A DNA stretch of 13,243 nucleotides, from the NCBI GenBank assembly GCA_031265595.1, contig JAISCM010000104.1, positions 1 through 13,243 of the forward strand. The letters are read 5' to 3'. Below, one piece after another: positions 1 to 7,716 of this stretch (position 1 is the first letter of the stretch; every line of letters begins with the position of its first letter). The notes under the pieces were generated by a model, which did not search any database, had not been told where the DNA came from, and saw only the letters and a list, made by a program, of their open reading frames with translations. Made by a program: the position numbers and the translations under genes. The stretch is from Tannerellaceae bacterium (GTDB lineage Bacteria; Bacteroidota; Bacteroidia; Bacteroidales; Tannerellaceae).

Positions 1-549
1 ATGCTTCTTTTGTTATCGGCCTCTTGCTCCAAAGAAAAGAAAGAGGTGGTAGAAGTGGTGTTCGACCCCGAGACGTCGTACACCATGCGCTCCACCGAAG
101 TAACCACACTCATCTCAGATTCAGGAATAACCCGCTACAGGGCCAACGCCCGCGAATGGCTTGTATTCAGCAAAGCCGCCGAGCCTTACTGGTATTTCCC
201 CGAAGGCTTTTACCTTGAGAAGTTCGATACCTTATTCCAGGCAGAGGCAACCGTACGGTCAGACACGGCTTATTACTATCAAAAAACAGACCTGTGGAGG
301 CTGATAGGAAACGTAGAAATAAAAAACCTGGAAGGTGAATACTTCGAAACCTCCGAACTCTACTGGGATGGAAAAGAAGAAAAGATCTATTCCGACAAAT
401 TTATCCGCATAGAACAAAAAGAACAGATAATCACCGGCGTCGGGTTCGAATCCAACCAAAACATGACAAAATACAAAATCTTCAACTCAACAGGCATCTT
501 CCCCATAAACGAAACGCCGCGCGACACGGTAACACAAAACACTCCCTGA
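1..549 (+). CDS. lptC: LPS export ABC transporter periplasmic protein LptC (5' end probably missing)
   Basis: LptC is the periplasmic link of the Lpt machine; it takes lipopolysaccharide from the inner-membrane LptBFG extractor and passes it to LptA and the outer-membrane LptD/E complex. The 182 readable residues show a Cys at residue 9 after a short hydrophobic run (LLLLSASC), which fits the end of a lipoprotein signal peptide. The rest is the beta-strand-rich pattern of the family: Y-R-A-N-A-R-E-W near residue 46, then W-R-L-I-G-N-V near 99 and E-T-S-E-L-Y-W near 116. Eight residues are too few for a working signal peptide, so the true start very likely lies before the window and the ATG at base 1 is internal. 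A C-rich tract begins two bases after the stop. The family call rests on recalled Bacteroidetes LptC sequences, where a lipoprotein form is usual. Confidence 0.85.
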   Translation: MLLLLSASCSKEKKEVVEVVFDPETSYTMRSTEVTTLISDSGITRYRANAREWLVFSKAAEPYWYFPEGFYLEKFDTLFQAEATVRSDTAYYYQKTDLWRLIGNVEIKNLEGEYFETSELYWDGKEEKIYSDKFIRIEQKEQIITGVGFESNQNMTKYKIFNSTGIFPINETPRDTVTQNTP

Positions 550-550
550 A

Positions 551-585
551 CCCCCCCCCCACCCCCCCACCCACCCAAGGGGGGG
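551..585. repeat. Low-complexity C-tract followed by G7
   Basis: The run reads C10, A, C7, A, C3, A, C3, AA, G7, starting two bases after the lptC stop. The C7 at 562-568 can pair with the G7 at 579-585 over a 10-base loop, giving a very stable hairpin. The minus strand has four G-runs of at least three separated by single bases, which fits a G-quadruplex pattern. No T-run follows immediately, so it is not a standard rho-independent terminator, although it could still stop or stall transcription. Such homopolymers are prone to length change and to sequencing error. Confidence 0.8.
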
Positions 586-634
586 ATAGAGAGAATCGCT
601 ACTCTCTGCCTCTCCTTTAGCTCATGTCATTTCA

Positions 635-660
635 GGCAGTTGACAGTGCCGGGCTTTTTT
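635..660 (+). terminator. Possible weak terminator after lptC
   Basis: GGCA at 635-638 can pair with TGCC at 647-650 over an 8-base loop, and a run of six T follows at 655-660 after a short GGGC. A four-base-pair stem is weak, so this is only a candidate. Its place between lptC and a separately promoted gene is sensible for a terminator. Confidence 0.2.
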
Positions 661-766
661 CCGCAACCCTTCTTTTAGACAGAGGAGAGAGGAACCTCAA
701 CTAATTGCTTTATTGCCTTAACGTAAATAGCATGGGCCGAAGGAGCTATATTTTCATAATTATGTT

Positions 767-774
767 TACCTTTG
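767..774 (+). promoter_or_regulatory. Bacteroidetes -7 box (TACCTTTG) before the beta-propeller gene
   Basis: TACCTTTG fits the TAnnTTTG -7 consensus of Bacteroidetes primary-sigma promoters. It ends 28 bases before the ATG at 803, so transcription would start near 780 with a leader of about 20 bases. I see no TTTG at the usual -33 distance, so support comes from one element only. Confidence 0.45.
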
Positions 775-802
775 AAAACGCTAACTTTAAACGTAAAGAA
801 GT

Positions 803-1999
803 ATGAAAAGAGTGACTGCCCTTTCGATAATGATCCTGCTTATGATGGCAGGATGTATAGGATGCACCCCATCCACTACGCCAAGCAACGACTTTATCAC
901 CGTAGATGTGACTGCAAGCTATCCCAAAAAAGAACTGATTCTTCAGGACTTTCTGGATGTGGAGTACATCCCGCTGGAGACAACGGATGAGTTTCTTACG
1001 TCGGCAAATATACAAGCCATTGGTAAGGATGTCATGATCTTTAGAAATATAAGCAGAGATGGTGATATATTTATTTTTGATAGAAATGGCAAAGGGCTGA
1101 GGAAAATTAATCGTCGGGGGCAGGGTGGTGAGGAATATACCAATCTATTAGCGATTGTTCTTGATGAAGATGACGGTGAAATGTTTGTCAACAATCATTT
1201 TTCTGGCAAAATAGTAGTGTATGATCTGTTTGGGAATTTCAAACGGAGCTTTAGACAGAGAGAAAACTTTTTCTATGATCAGACAGGTAATTTCGACCGG
1301 GATAATTTAATTTGCCATGATGGCTATTATGAGGTTGACAAGGAAGAATTAAAGAGAAACTTATTTTTGATTGTATCCAAACAAGATGGAAAAATGGAAG
1401 AAATTCAAACTCCTTATAAAGAAAGGAAGCTGACGGTAGTATTCCAAAGGAATGCAAATGGTAAGATAATTAGCGACAGGGCTATTCGTAATAAGGAACT
1501 CATTCCTTACCAGGGCAGTTGGATACTTGTAGAGATATCCGCCGATACAATCTATCATTATTCGCCCGATCATACCATAAAGCCTTTTATTGTAAGGACT
1601 CCGCCTGTTCAATCCATGCAGCCGGAAGTATTTCTTTTTCCGGGCGTTCTGACGGACCGTTATTACTTTATGCAAACCGTAAAGAAAGAGTTTAACTTTG
1701 CAACGAATACAGGATTGCCAAGTACGGATTTACTCTATGACAAACAAGAGAAGGCTATTTTTGAATGTATCGTATATAATAGCGACTTTACAAATAAAAA
1801 GCCGATGAGCCTGGTTTATGAAACACCCATGTTTGCGCTGGTAAACAACCATGAAATCGCCTTTGCTAAAAGACTGGAGGCCCCCGACCTTGTAGAGGCT
1901 TACGGGAAAGGGCAGTTGAAAGGTAAGCTGAAAGAAATAGCTGCCGGACTGGATGAAGAGGCCAATGCGGTGATCATGCTGGCTAAATATAAGAAATGA
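803..1999 (+). CDS. 6-bladed beta-propeller lipoprotein (BF3164-like)
   Basis: A 398-residue predicted surface or periplasmic lipoprotein. Residues 1-18 form a hydrophobic signal ending in M-M-A-G-C (Cys18; Cys21 is an alternative acylation site). After a Ser/Thr/Pro linker comes the phrase V-E-Y-I-P-L-E-T-T-D near residue 53, typical of BF3164-like 6-bladed beta-propeller proteins of Bacteroidetes. Repeated strand patterns such as D-I-F-I-F-D-R-N-G near 88 and K-I-V-V-Y-D-L-F-G-N-F near 137 mark propeller blades. Known members are numerous, mostly uncharacterised, and often lie in variable gene clusters. By eye its base use is more AT-rich than rlmN or pdxA, and it has its own -7 box and no operon partner, so it looks like an accessory gene. 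Its ligand cannot be read from sequence. Confidence 0.8.
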   Translation: MKRVTALSIMILLMMAGCIGCTPSTTPSNDFITVDVTASYPKKELILQDFLDVEYIPLETTDEFLTSANIQAIGKDVMIFRNISRDGDIFIFDRNGKGLRKINRRGQGGEEYTNLLAIVLDEDDGEMFVNNHFSGKIVVYDLFGNFKRSFRQRENFFYDQTGNFDRDNLICHDGYYEVDKEELKRNLFLIVSKQDGKMEEIQTPYKERKLTVVFQRNANGKIISDRAIRNKELIPYQGSWILVEISADTIYHYSPDHTIKPFIVRTPPVQSMQPEVFLFPGVLTDRYYFMQTVKKEFNFATNTGLPSTDLLYDKQEKAIFECIVYNSDFTNKKPMSLVYETPMFALVNNHEIAFAKRLEAPDLVEAYGKGQLKGKLKEIAAGLDEEANAVIMLAKYKK

Positions 2000-2066
2000 T
2001 CCGGCGGATTTAATGTAACTATCTTAAAAAAAGTAAGAGAAAAGATGTGGCAATTTCTTTTTTTCG

Positions 2067-2074
2067 TATCTTCG
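2067..2074 (+). promoter_or_regulatory. Near-consensus -7 box (TATCTTCG) before the ppiD-like gene
   Basis: TATCTTCG differs from TAnnTTTG at one base. The expected transcription start is about 2080, in the sequence CTTGAAC, leaving a leader near 38 bases before the ATG at 2119. The box and the following CC-TTGAAC closely resemble the rlmN promoter at 4319. No -33 TTTG is visible. Confidence 0.4.
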
Positions 2075-2118
2075 TGCCCTTGAACTGTAATATAAACTTA
2101 AAAAACAATAACAGGTAA

Positions 2119-4248
2119 ATGGCTACGCTTGAAAAGATCAGGAACAAAGCAGGATTATTAGTAATCGTTGTAGGTGTTGCGTTGTTCGCTTTTATCATTG
2201 GAGACTTTCTTAATTCCGGCTCTACGTTCTTCAGACAAAATCAGGAGAAAATAGTAGAGGTAGACGGTACTGTAATCAGTATCCAGCAATACCAGGAACG
2301 TATTGAAGAGATGACAGAGTTTTACAAAATGCAATCCGGCATGTCTTCCCTCCCCGAAGAATACATGAATCAGATACGCCAATCCGTATACAATTCAATG
2401 GTGCAGGAAATCGTATTAACGGAAGCAATGGACAAACTGGGTATGTCTGTAGGCCCGGAAGAACTGTTCGATATGGTGCAGGGAAATAATATCTCGCCTA
2501 TCCTTCAGCAAAACCAGATGTTCCGTAATCCCGAAACCGGTATGTTTGATAAAATGGCTTTATTGGATTTTCTGAAAGCCATAGATGATGATAATCTTGC
2601 CTCGATGCCTCCCGACCAGCAGGCGCAATTGCTTCCTTACAGGAATCTGTGGATGTTTATGGAAAAGAATATCAAGCTTCAGCGCATGGAGCAAAAATAT
2701 ACAACGCTGCTAAGCAAAGCGATCGCGGCAAACTCACTGGATGCCAAAGAAGCCTTCGACGAAACGGCGGAAAGTTCAAATATTGTATACGCCATGCAGT
2801 CGTATGCTACGATCCCCGATTCAACAGTAAGCGTAACCAAGGGCGAACAGGAAAAGCTATACAACCAGCGCAAAGAGGCGTATAAGCAAGCAGAAACAAA
2901 GGTAATCAAATACATAGCCGTAGACATTGTCCCCAGCGAAGCGGATTATGCCAAAGCCAACACTGAAATTGAAACAATAAAAGATGAACTGGAAAGTTCC
3001 GAACATTCGATAGCTGATATAGTAAATGAAAACTCGGAAACGCCATACACAGATGTATTCTTTTCTGAAAACACATTAGACCCGGAGCTTAAAGCATTTG
3101 CATCCACGGCTTCCGTAGGCGAAATATATGGCCCGGTATTTGAAAACAACCGCTATAGGATGTTTAAATTGGTAGACAAAACAACCGCTCCCGACTCTGT
3201 AAAAGTAGAACATATTATGATAGCCAACACAGGCAGAGACGAAGCATTGGCCGATAGTTTGCTGACTGTATTAAAAGCCGGCGGCAATTTTGCTGAAATA
3301 GCCATCACCTATTCTGTAGACCAGGCAGCCCAAAACGGAGGCGACGTGGGTTGGCTTACCGAAATGGGAGCGAAAGCCTACGTAAATGATGAGTTTAAGC
3401 AAGGCGTATTCTCCGCTCCTGTAAATGAACTCAGACAGATGAAGTCGTTATATGGTATTCATATATATAAGGTAACCGAACGGACGGCCAATGTGGAGAA
3501 GTATAAGGTGGCCGACGTAGAAATGACCGTATCGCCCAGTTCTAAAACATACAGTAATATATATAATGAATTGAACCAATTCATTTCAAAGAATCAAAAC
3601 ATAGATAAATTCGATGATGCAGCGAAAGAAGCGGGATACAACGTCCGTTCGAATGTGAACGTCACAGCCAGCGATCAGACGGTAGAAATGATCACCCAGT
3701 CGCGTCAGGTTGTCCGTTGGGCTTTCCAGAATAAAAAAGGCAGTATCTCGGAGATCTTTGAATGTGATAATAAATTTGTTGTAGCCGCTGTGCAGGGAAC
3801 CATCCCGGAAGGCTACCGCCCGCTATCGCTTGTAGAAGACCTGAAACCGGTTATAATTGCTGAGAAAAAAGGCAAGATCATAGCCGATGAATTAAAAGGT
3901 AAAAACCTTACGTCGGTAGACGAGTATGCACTAGCCATGAGCGCGTCGGTAGACTCAGTTAAATTCATCAACTTCAATACGCGCCGTATCACCGGAATAG
4001 GAGCTGAGCCTACGCTCAATGCCATGATCACCCTGGCCAGGCCAGGCAAAGTAAGCGAGCCGGTTATCGGGAATAATGGCGTATACGTCTTCCAGGTATA
4101 CGAAAGACATCAGGAAAACGTTACCTACGACGAAAAGGCACAAATAGCCACCCTGGATGCGTCTAATGCTTATCGTTTTGGATACCAGGCCATCCAAACA
4201 CTAATGAATAAGGCTAAAATAACAGACAACCGCATACGGTTCTATTAA
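2119..4248 (+). CDS. ppiD: Membrane-anchored periplasmic peptidyl-prolyl isomerase, PpiD/SurA type
   Basis: A 709-residue foldase that helps newly exported proteins fold in the periplasm. Residues 1-10 are a charged cytoplasmic tail, 12-31 form one membrane helix (L-L-V-I-V-V-G-V-A-L-F-A-F), and the rest should be periplasmic. A SurA_N-like helical chaperone region follows from about 45 to 215. A parvulin (PPIC) domain spans about 361-456, with V-E-H-I-M-I at its start, Q-N-G-G-D-V-G-W-L at 405-413 and G-I-H-I-Y-K-V at its end. A second chaperone-like region closes the protein. The N-terminal anchor followed by SurA_N and then PPIC matches PpiD architecture, although Bacteroidetes members are longer than the E. 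coli protein (623 residues) and are often annotated simply as peptidylprolyl isomerase. The ATG at 2119 leads directly into the charged tail and anchor, which supports this start. Confidence 0.9.
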   Translation: MATLEKIRNKAGLLVIVVGVALFAFIIGDFLNSGSTFFRQNQEKIVEVDGTVISIQQYQERIEEMTEFYKMQSGMSSLPEEYMNQIRQSVYNSMVQEIVLTEAMDKLGMSVGPEELFDMVQGNNISPILQQNQMFRNPETGMFDKMALLDFLKAIDDDNLASMPPDQQAQLLPYRNLWMFMEKNIKLQRMEQKYTTLLSKAIAANSLDAKEAFDETAESSNIVYAMQSYATIPDSTVSVTKGEQEKLYNQRKEAYKQAETKVIKYIAVDIVPSEADYAKANTEIETIKDELESSEHSIADIVNENSETPYTDVFFSENTLDPELKAFASTASVGEIYGPVFENNRYRMFKLVDKTTAPDSVKVEHIMIANTGRDEALADSLLTVLKAGGNFAEIAITYSVDQAAQNGGDVGWLTEMGAKAYVNDEFKQGVFSAPVNELRQMKSLYGIHIYKVTERTANVEKYKVADVEMTVSPSSKTYSNIYNELNQFISKNQNIDKFDDAAKEAGYNVRSNVNVTASDQTVEMITQSRQVVRWAFQNKKGSISEIFECDNKFVVAAVQGTIPEGYRPLSLVEDLKPVIIAEKKGKIIADELKGKNLTSVDEYALAMSASVDSVKFINFNTRRITGIGAEPTLNAMITLARPGKVSEPVIGNNGVYVFQVYERHQENVTYDEKAQIATLDASNAYRFGYQAIQTLMNKAKITDNRIRFY

Positions 4249-4318
4249 AAAGATATTCAATCCTGTATTACAGTGATCTAAAAAGAGCTATTGTACCGAA
4301 AGTAAGATAGATTTTTTT

Positions 4319-4326
4319 TATCTTTG
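4319..4326 (+). promoter_or_regulatory. Consensus -7 box (TATCTTTG) that sets the rlmN start
   Basis: TATCTTTG is a perfect TAnnTTTG. With a start point 5-7 bases downstream (about 4332), a TTG codon at 4332 would sit at the very end of the transcript, whereas the ATG at 4344 leaves a leader of about 12 bases. The box therefore argues for ATG 4344. A TTG at 4291-4293 is 25 bases upstream of the box, too far for a normal -33 element. Confidence 0.6.
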
Positions 4327-4343
4327 CAGCCTTGAACAATTAT

Positions 4344-5369
4344 ATGAGAGATAAAAAACGATTGGTAGGAATGACGCTGGAAGAGCTGAAGAAAGTTTCG
4401 GAAAAAGTAGGCCTTCCTTCCTATGCAGCTAAGCAGATAGCCGACTGGTTATACAAAAAAAGAATAACCGGCATAGCGGATATGACCAATATCGCCGCCC
4501 CCAAACGAGCCCTGCTGGAAGAACAGTACGAAATAGGGGGTACCCCGCCTGCCGAAGCGCTTGCCTCTGCCGACGGAACTATCAAATACCTGTACCCTGT
4601 ATCCGGCGGCTCTTTTGTAGAAGCCGTCTATATCCCCACCGAAGAACATGCCACCCTCTGCATCTCGTCGCAGATAGGTTGTAAGATGAGCTGTATCTTT
4701 TGTATGACAGGCCGGCAGGGATTCACCGCCAATCTTACGGCCAACGAAATACTGAACCAGATACAATCACTGCCCGAGGCCGGAACACTGACCAACATCG
4801 TATTCATGGGCATGGGCGAACCGCTCGACAATACGGATGAAGTACTGAAAGCCTTAGAAATACTCACCTCTCCTTACGGCTATGGCTGGAGCCCCAAGCG
4901 GATCACCGTCTCTACCATCGGCGCGAAGGGCCTGAAGCGATTCCTGAATGAAAGTACCTGCCATCTGGCCATCAGCCTGCATGCCACCAACCCGAAAGAG
5001 CGTTTTTCTATTATGCCCGTAGAAAAGGCATTTCCGATGAATCAGATACTTACCATACTTAAAGAATATGATTTCAGCCATCAACGCCGGGTTTCGTTTG
5101 AATACATTGTCTTTAAAGATTTCAATGATTCGCCCCAACATGCCTTTGCGTTAGCCGGCCTGTTAAAAGATATGCCCTGCCGGGTAAACCTGATCCGCTT
5201 CCATGCCATACCAGACACCCCCCTGGAAAGTTCGGATCTGAGACAAATGGAAAAGTTCCGGGATCTGTTAAACAGCCGGGGGATCACAGCTACGATCCGC
5301 GCCTCGCGGGGAGAAGATATTTTTGCTGCCTGCGGCATGTTGTCTACCCAAAAAAATAATAAAAAGTAA
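4344..5369 (+). CDS. rlmN: Dual-specificity RNA methyltransferase RlmN
   Basis: A radical-SAM enzyme that methylates C2 of A2503 in 23S rRNA and of A37 in some tRNAs. Counting from ATG 4344 (341 residues), the iron-sulfur motif C-x3-C-x2-C is Cys113/Cys117/Cys120 in C-K-M-S-C-I-F-C. Cys106 (L-C-I-S-S) matches the conserved Cys before the cluster, and Cys330 (F-A-A-C-G-M-L) the methyl-carrying Cys near the C-terminus, so both mechanistic cysteines are present. G-M-G-E-P-L (SAM-binding region), I-S-L-H-A and R-A-S-R-G-E-D-I are also intact. An in-frame TTG at 4332 would add four residues, but it overlaps the predicted transcription start, so ATG 4344 is preferred. The Cfr resistance paralog is unlikely given the housekeeping context and the RlmN-type C-terminal motif R-G-E-D-I-F-A-A-C-G. 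Confidence 0.96.
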   Translation: MRDKKRLVGMTLEELKKVSEKVGLPSYAAKQIADWLYKKRITGIADMTNIAAPKRALLEEQYEIGGTPPAEALASADGTIKYLYPVSGGSFVEAVYIPTEEHATLCISSQIGCKMSCIFCMTGRQGFTANLTANEILNQIQSLPEAGTLTNIVFMGMGEPLDNTDEVLKALEILTSPYGYGWSPKRITVSTIGAKGLKRFLNESTCHLAISLHATNPKERFSIMPVEKAFPMNQILTILKEYDFSHQRRVSFEYIVFKDFNDSPQHAFALAGLLKDMPCRVNLIRFHAIPDTPLESSDLRQMEKFRDLLNSRGITATIRASRGEDIFAACGMLSTQKNNKK

Positions 5370-5465
5370 CGACCTAATGTTAAAATCAGATAAATATGAG
5401 CCTTTTGTTCGATACACCTTATGGAATTAAGGATACATATCGCATCTTATACCTAAACAATAGTT

Positions 5466-5473
5466 TATATTTG
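5466..5473 (+). promoter_or_regulatory. -7 box (TATATTTG) before the DUF4837-pdxA pair
   Basis: TATATTTG is a full match to TAnnTTTG, 20 bases before the ATG at 5494, giving a predicted leader of about 14 bases. No TTTG is visible at the normal -33 distance. It probably serves both the DUF4837 gene and pdxA, since pdxA has no box of its own. Confidence 0.5.
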
Positions 5474-5493
5474 TACGACATAAAAATACAGGC

Positions 5494-6546
5494 ATGAAAG
5501 TATATCCATTCATTATCAGTTCTATCTTATTCGTTGCGACCCTTTTCGGTAGTTGTAATTCAAATCCGGTAAGGGCAAGGGCCACCGGCTTTGCGTATGA
5601 AATTGTTGTAACAGCAGACAAAGCTCTTTGGGACTCGGAAGCAGGCGAAGCCATCAAAGCCGACCTGGAATCGGCTATCCCCGGACTGCCTCAGTCTGAA
5701 GCAGCCTTTAAGATCACCTATGTTACGCCGGCCAATTTCAATGGCCTCCTTACCTATGTAAGGAATATACTCATTGTAAAAACGGATAATACCATGTACA
5801 CAAAAGTATCGCTGACGTATGAGAACGACCGCTGGACACAAGGGCAGGTAGTCCTTACCATGACCGCCCCCGACCAGGCAAGTATACTGGACTATATGCA
5901 AACGAATACAGACAACAGGATAACGAAGTTCTTCACGGCGATAGAAATGTACCGCGCCGCCGGGCAATTTGAAAAGAACTACAGCAGTGAAGTAATGCAG
6001 AATGTAAAAAGCAGATTCGGCATTATGCTGAACGTGCCGCCAGATATTACGTATACCAACAAAGACGGGAAAGATTTCTTCTGGGCGTCTAATAATGCCA
6101 GTACCGGGCGTATGGATATGATTGTATACACCTTCCCCTATACCGACCCCAATACATTTACAGAAGAATACCTGATAACCAAAAGAGACTCGGTATTAAA
6201 GGAGAACCTGCCGGGCGCCTTTCCCGATTCATACATGACAACGGAAACCCGTTACAACCTGACCTATACGCCTGTTACGCTACGTGGAAAGTATTGCGGG
6301 GTATTACGCGGCCAGTGGAAGATGGTAGGGGATATGATGGGCGGCCCCTTTGTAAGCCATGCCCGTTTAGACGAAGCGAACAACCGCGTAGTGGTGGTAG
6401 AAGGCTTTGTATATGCGCCGGAAACGAATAAACGGAATTTTATCCGCAGGATAGAAGCTGCTCTCTATACCTTACGCTTACCGGGCGAATTTGACCAGCC
6501 GGTAGCAGAACCCATTACGCCATCAGAAAGAGCGGCGTCTAATTAA
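5494..6546 (+). CDS. DUF4837 family lipoprotein
   Basis: A 350-residue predicted lipoprotein with a signal peptide ending in L-F-G-S-C (Cys21). The mature part is rich in strands and aromatic residues, with phrases such as G-R-M-D-M-I-V-Y-T-F-P-Y-T near 206 and G-L-L-T-Y-V-R-N-I near 88. From memory this matches DUF4837, a Bacteroidetes lipoprotein family without assigned function. A tail of about 20 polar residues follows the last conserved-looking segment (Y-T-L-R-L-P-G-E-F-D). It lies just upstream of pdxA with a 10-base gap and shares the promoter at 5466, so the two are likely co-transcribed. An envelope role is inferred only from the lipid anchor. The ATG is supported by the signal peptide that follows it and by the nearby -7 box. 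Confidence 0.85.
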   Translation: MKVYPFIISSILFVATLFGSCNSNPVRARATGFAYEIVVTADKALWDSEAGEAIKADLESAIPGLPQSEAAFKITYVTPANFNGLLTYVRNILIVKTDNTMYTKVSLTYENDRWTQGQVVLTMTAPDQASILDYMQTNTDNRITKFFTAIEMYRAAGQFEKNYSSEVMQNVKSRFGIMLNVPPDITYTNKDGKDFFWASNNASTGRMDMIVYTFPYTDPNTFTEEYLITKRDSVLKENLPGAFPDSYMTTETRYNLTYTPVTLRGKYCGVLRGQWKMVGDMMGGPFVSHARLDEANNRVVVVEGFVYAPETNKRNFIRRIEAALYTLRLPGEFDQPVAEPITPSERAASN

Positions 6547-6556
6547 TAAAAGATAT

Positions 6557-7666
6557 ATGGAAGAACGATTGATAAAAGTAGGCATAACCCATGGCGATAT
6601 AAATGGCATAGGGTATGAAATTATACTCAAAACATTTTTAGATAGCCGGGTAGCCGAGATTTGTACGCCTGTTATTTACGGCTCGTCTAAGATTGCCGCC
6701 TATCACCGGAAGACATTGGGATTGCCGCCTTTGAATGTAAACAATATAAGCCGTGCCGAAGAAGCCGGGATCAACCGGGTAAACATCCTGAATTGTGTGC
6801 ATGACGACACAAAAGTAGAATTATCCAAACCCACCGAGATAGCCGGCGCTGCGGCAATGAAGGCGTTGAGAACGGCTGTTTCCGATCTGAGACGGGGTGT
6901 AATTGATGTACTGCTCACTACGCCTGTCAATAAACATACGATCTGCGACAAAGAAGGCGATTTCACGAATCACGCAGACTACTTAGCCGGATACTTTGGT
7001 ACGAAACAAACGCCTACGCTAACGATCCTGATCAGGGACGACTTGCGTATCGCGTTAGCCACAGAGGCCATTCCACTATCTGAAATAGCACGGAAAATAA
7101 CGAAAGAGAATCTTGTAGAGAAACTGGACATACTGAATCAGTCTCTGATACAAGACTTCAACCTTGTCAGACCGCGAATAGCCGTATTGTCATTAAACCC
7201 TCATGCCGAAGATGCCGGCCTGGTAGGGAATGAAGAAGAATCCATTATCGTTCCGGCAATGGAAGAAGCCGGGAAAAGGAACATCATGGCTTTCGGCCCG
7301 TATGCCGCCGAAACCTTTTTCGGATCTCAGATGTATGAAACGTTCGACGGGGTCTTGGCCATGTACCACGATCAGGGCTTAGTACCCTTCAAAACACTGG
7401 TTACGGAAAATGGCTTCAGCTATACGGCAGGGCTTCCGGTTATCCATACTTCTCCGATCCATGGCGCCGGATATGATATAGCCGGGCGCAATCTTGCCTC
7501 GGAAGAATCGTTCCGCCAGGCGCTATATGCAGCGCTGGACATCTTCCGCAATCGCCGGATATACGAAGAGGCTACCCGCAACCCCTTACGAAAACAATAT
7601 TTTGACAAAGGCAATGTAGACGAAAAGCTCGACCTCACCAAAGACGATGACGATGAGACATTATAA
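6557..7666 (+). CDS. pdxA: 4-hydroxythreonine-4-phosphate dehydrogenase PdxA
   Basis: PdxA oxidises 4-phospho-hydroxy-L-threonine with NAD(P)+ and decarboxylates it, feeding PdxJ in the DXP-dependent route to pyridoxal phosphate. It is a cytoplasmic enzyme. The three metal-binding histidines are present: His139 in T-N-H-A-D-Y-L-A, His216 in L-N-P-H-A-E-D-A-G and His302 in S-P-I-H-G-A-G-Y-D-I-A-G. The signature Y-H-D-Q-G-L at 270-275 and T-T-P-V-N-K at 121-126 are also intact. At 369 residues it is about 40 longer than E. coli PdxA, partly because of an acidic tail ending K-D-D-D-D-E-T-L. It follows the DUF4837 gene by 10 bases. PdxA2-type enzymes that act on other hydroxythreonine phosphates share these motifs, but the single housekeeping-like copy here favours vitamin B6 synthesis. 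Confidence 0.93.
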   Translation: MEERLIKVGITHGDINGIGYEIILKTFLDSRVAEICTPVIYGSSKIAAYHRKTLGLPPLNVNNISRAEEAGINRVNILNCVHDDTKVELSKPTEIAGAAAMKALRTAVSDLRRGVIDVLLTTPVNKHTICDKEGDFTNHADYLAGYFGTKQTPTLTILIRDDLRIALATEAIPLSEIARKITKENLVEKLDILNQSLIQDFNLVRPRIAVLSLNPHAEDAGLVGNEEESIIVPAMEEAGKRNIMAFGPYAAETFFGSQMYETFDGVLAMYHDQGLVPFKTLVTENGFSYTAGLPVIHTSPIHGAGYDIAGRNLASEESFRQALYAALDIFRNRRIYEEATRNPLRKQYFDKGNVDEKLDLTKDDDDETL

Positions 7667-7681
7667 ACGTATATTTCATAG

Positions 7682-7716
7682 ATAGCCGTTTTTATTTGCA
7701 TGCCTGCTATTTTCTT
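7682..7716 (+). terminator. Possible weak terminator after pdxA
   Basis: ATAGC at 7682-7686 can pair with GCTAT at 7706-7710 over a 19-base loop that itself contains the palindrome GCATGC, and the T-rich TTTCTTTTT follows. The stem is short and the loop long, so it is only suggestive. The T-rich part overlaps the -33 element of the next promoter. Confidence 0.2.

Larger units (their letters stand above)
550..802. other. Intergenic gap with C-tract, weak hairpins and one promoter box
   Basis: This is the longest non-coding stretch (253 bases). It holds an extreme C-tract/G-tract at 551-585, a six-base-pair hairpin (AGAGAG at 588-593 with CTCTCT at 602-607), a weak GGCA/TGCC stem at 635-650 followed by six T at 655-660, and a TAnnTTTG box at 767-774. 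I see no convincing gene. A 26-codon ATG frame at 624 is the only small reading frame noticed and has nothing to support it. Confidence 0.6.

Noticed and set aside
1..3. ATG at base 1 as the true LptC start
   Set aside because: It would leave only eight residues before the lipobox Cys, too short for a signal peptide, so the real start is more likely outside the window.
624..704. 26-codon ATG frame in the gap after lptC
   Set aside because: It is short, crosses the T-run of a candidate terminator, and has no promoter, family resemblance or coupling to a neighbour.
2048..2065. Possible sigma-54 (-24/-12) promoter beginning TGGCA upstream of the ppiD-like gene
   Set aside because: There is no TTGC at the fixed -12 distance; a run of T follows, and a near-consensus -7 box better explains transcription.
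4332..4343. TTG start for RlmN four codons upstream of ATG 4344
   Set aside because: The consensus -7 box at 4319-4326 places the transcription start at about this TTG, and the ATG at 4344 begins the normal RlmN N-terminus.
5560..5967. 135-codon minus-strand open frame inside the DUF4837 gene
   Set aside because: It lies opposite a well-formed lipoprotein gene, has no promoter box or signal, and reads as random, Cys/Arg-rich sequence.
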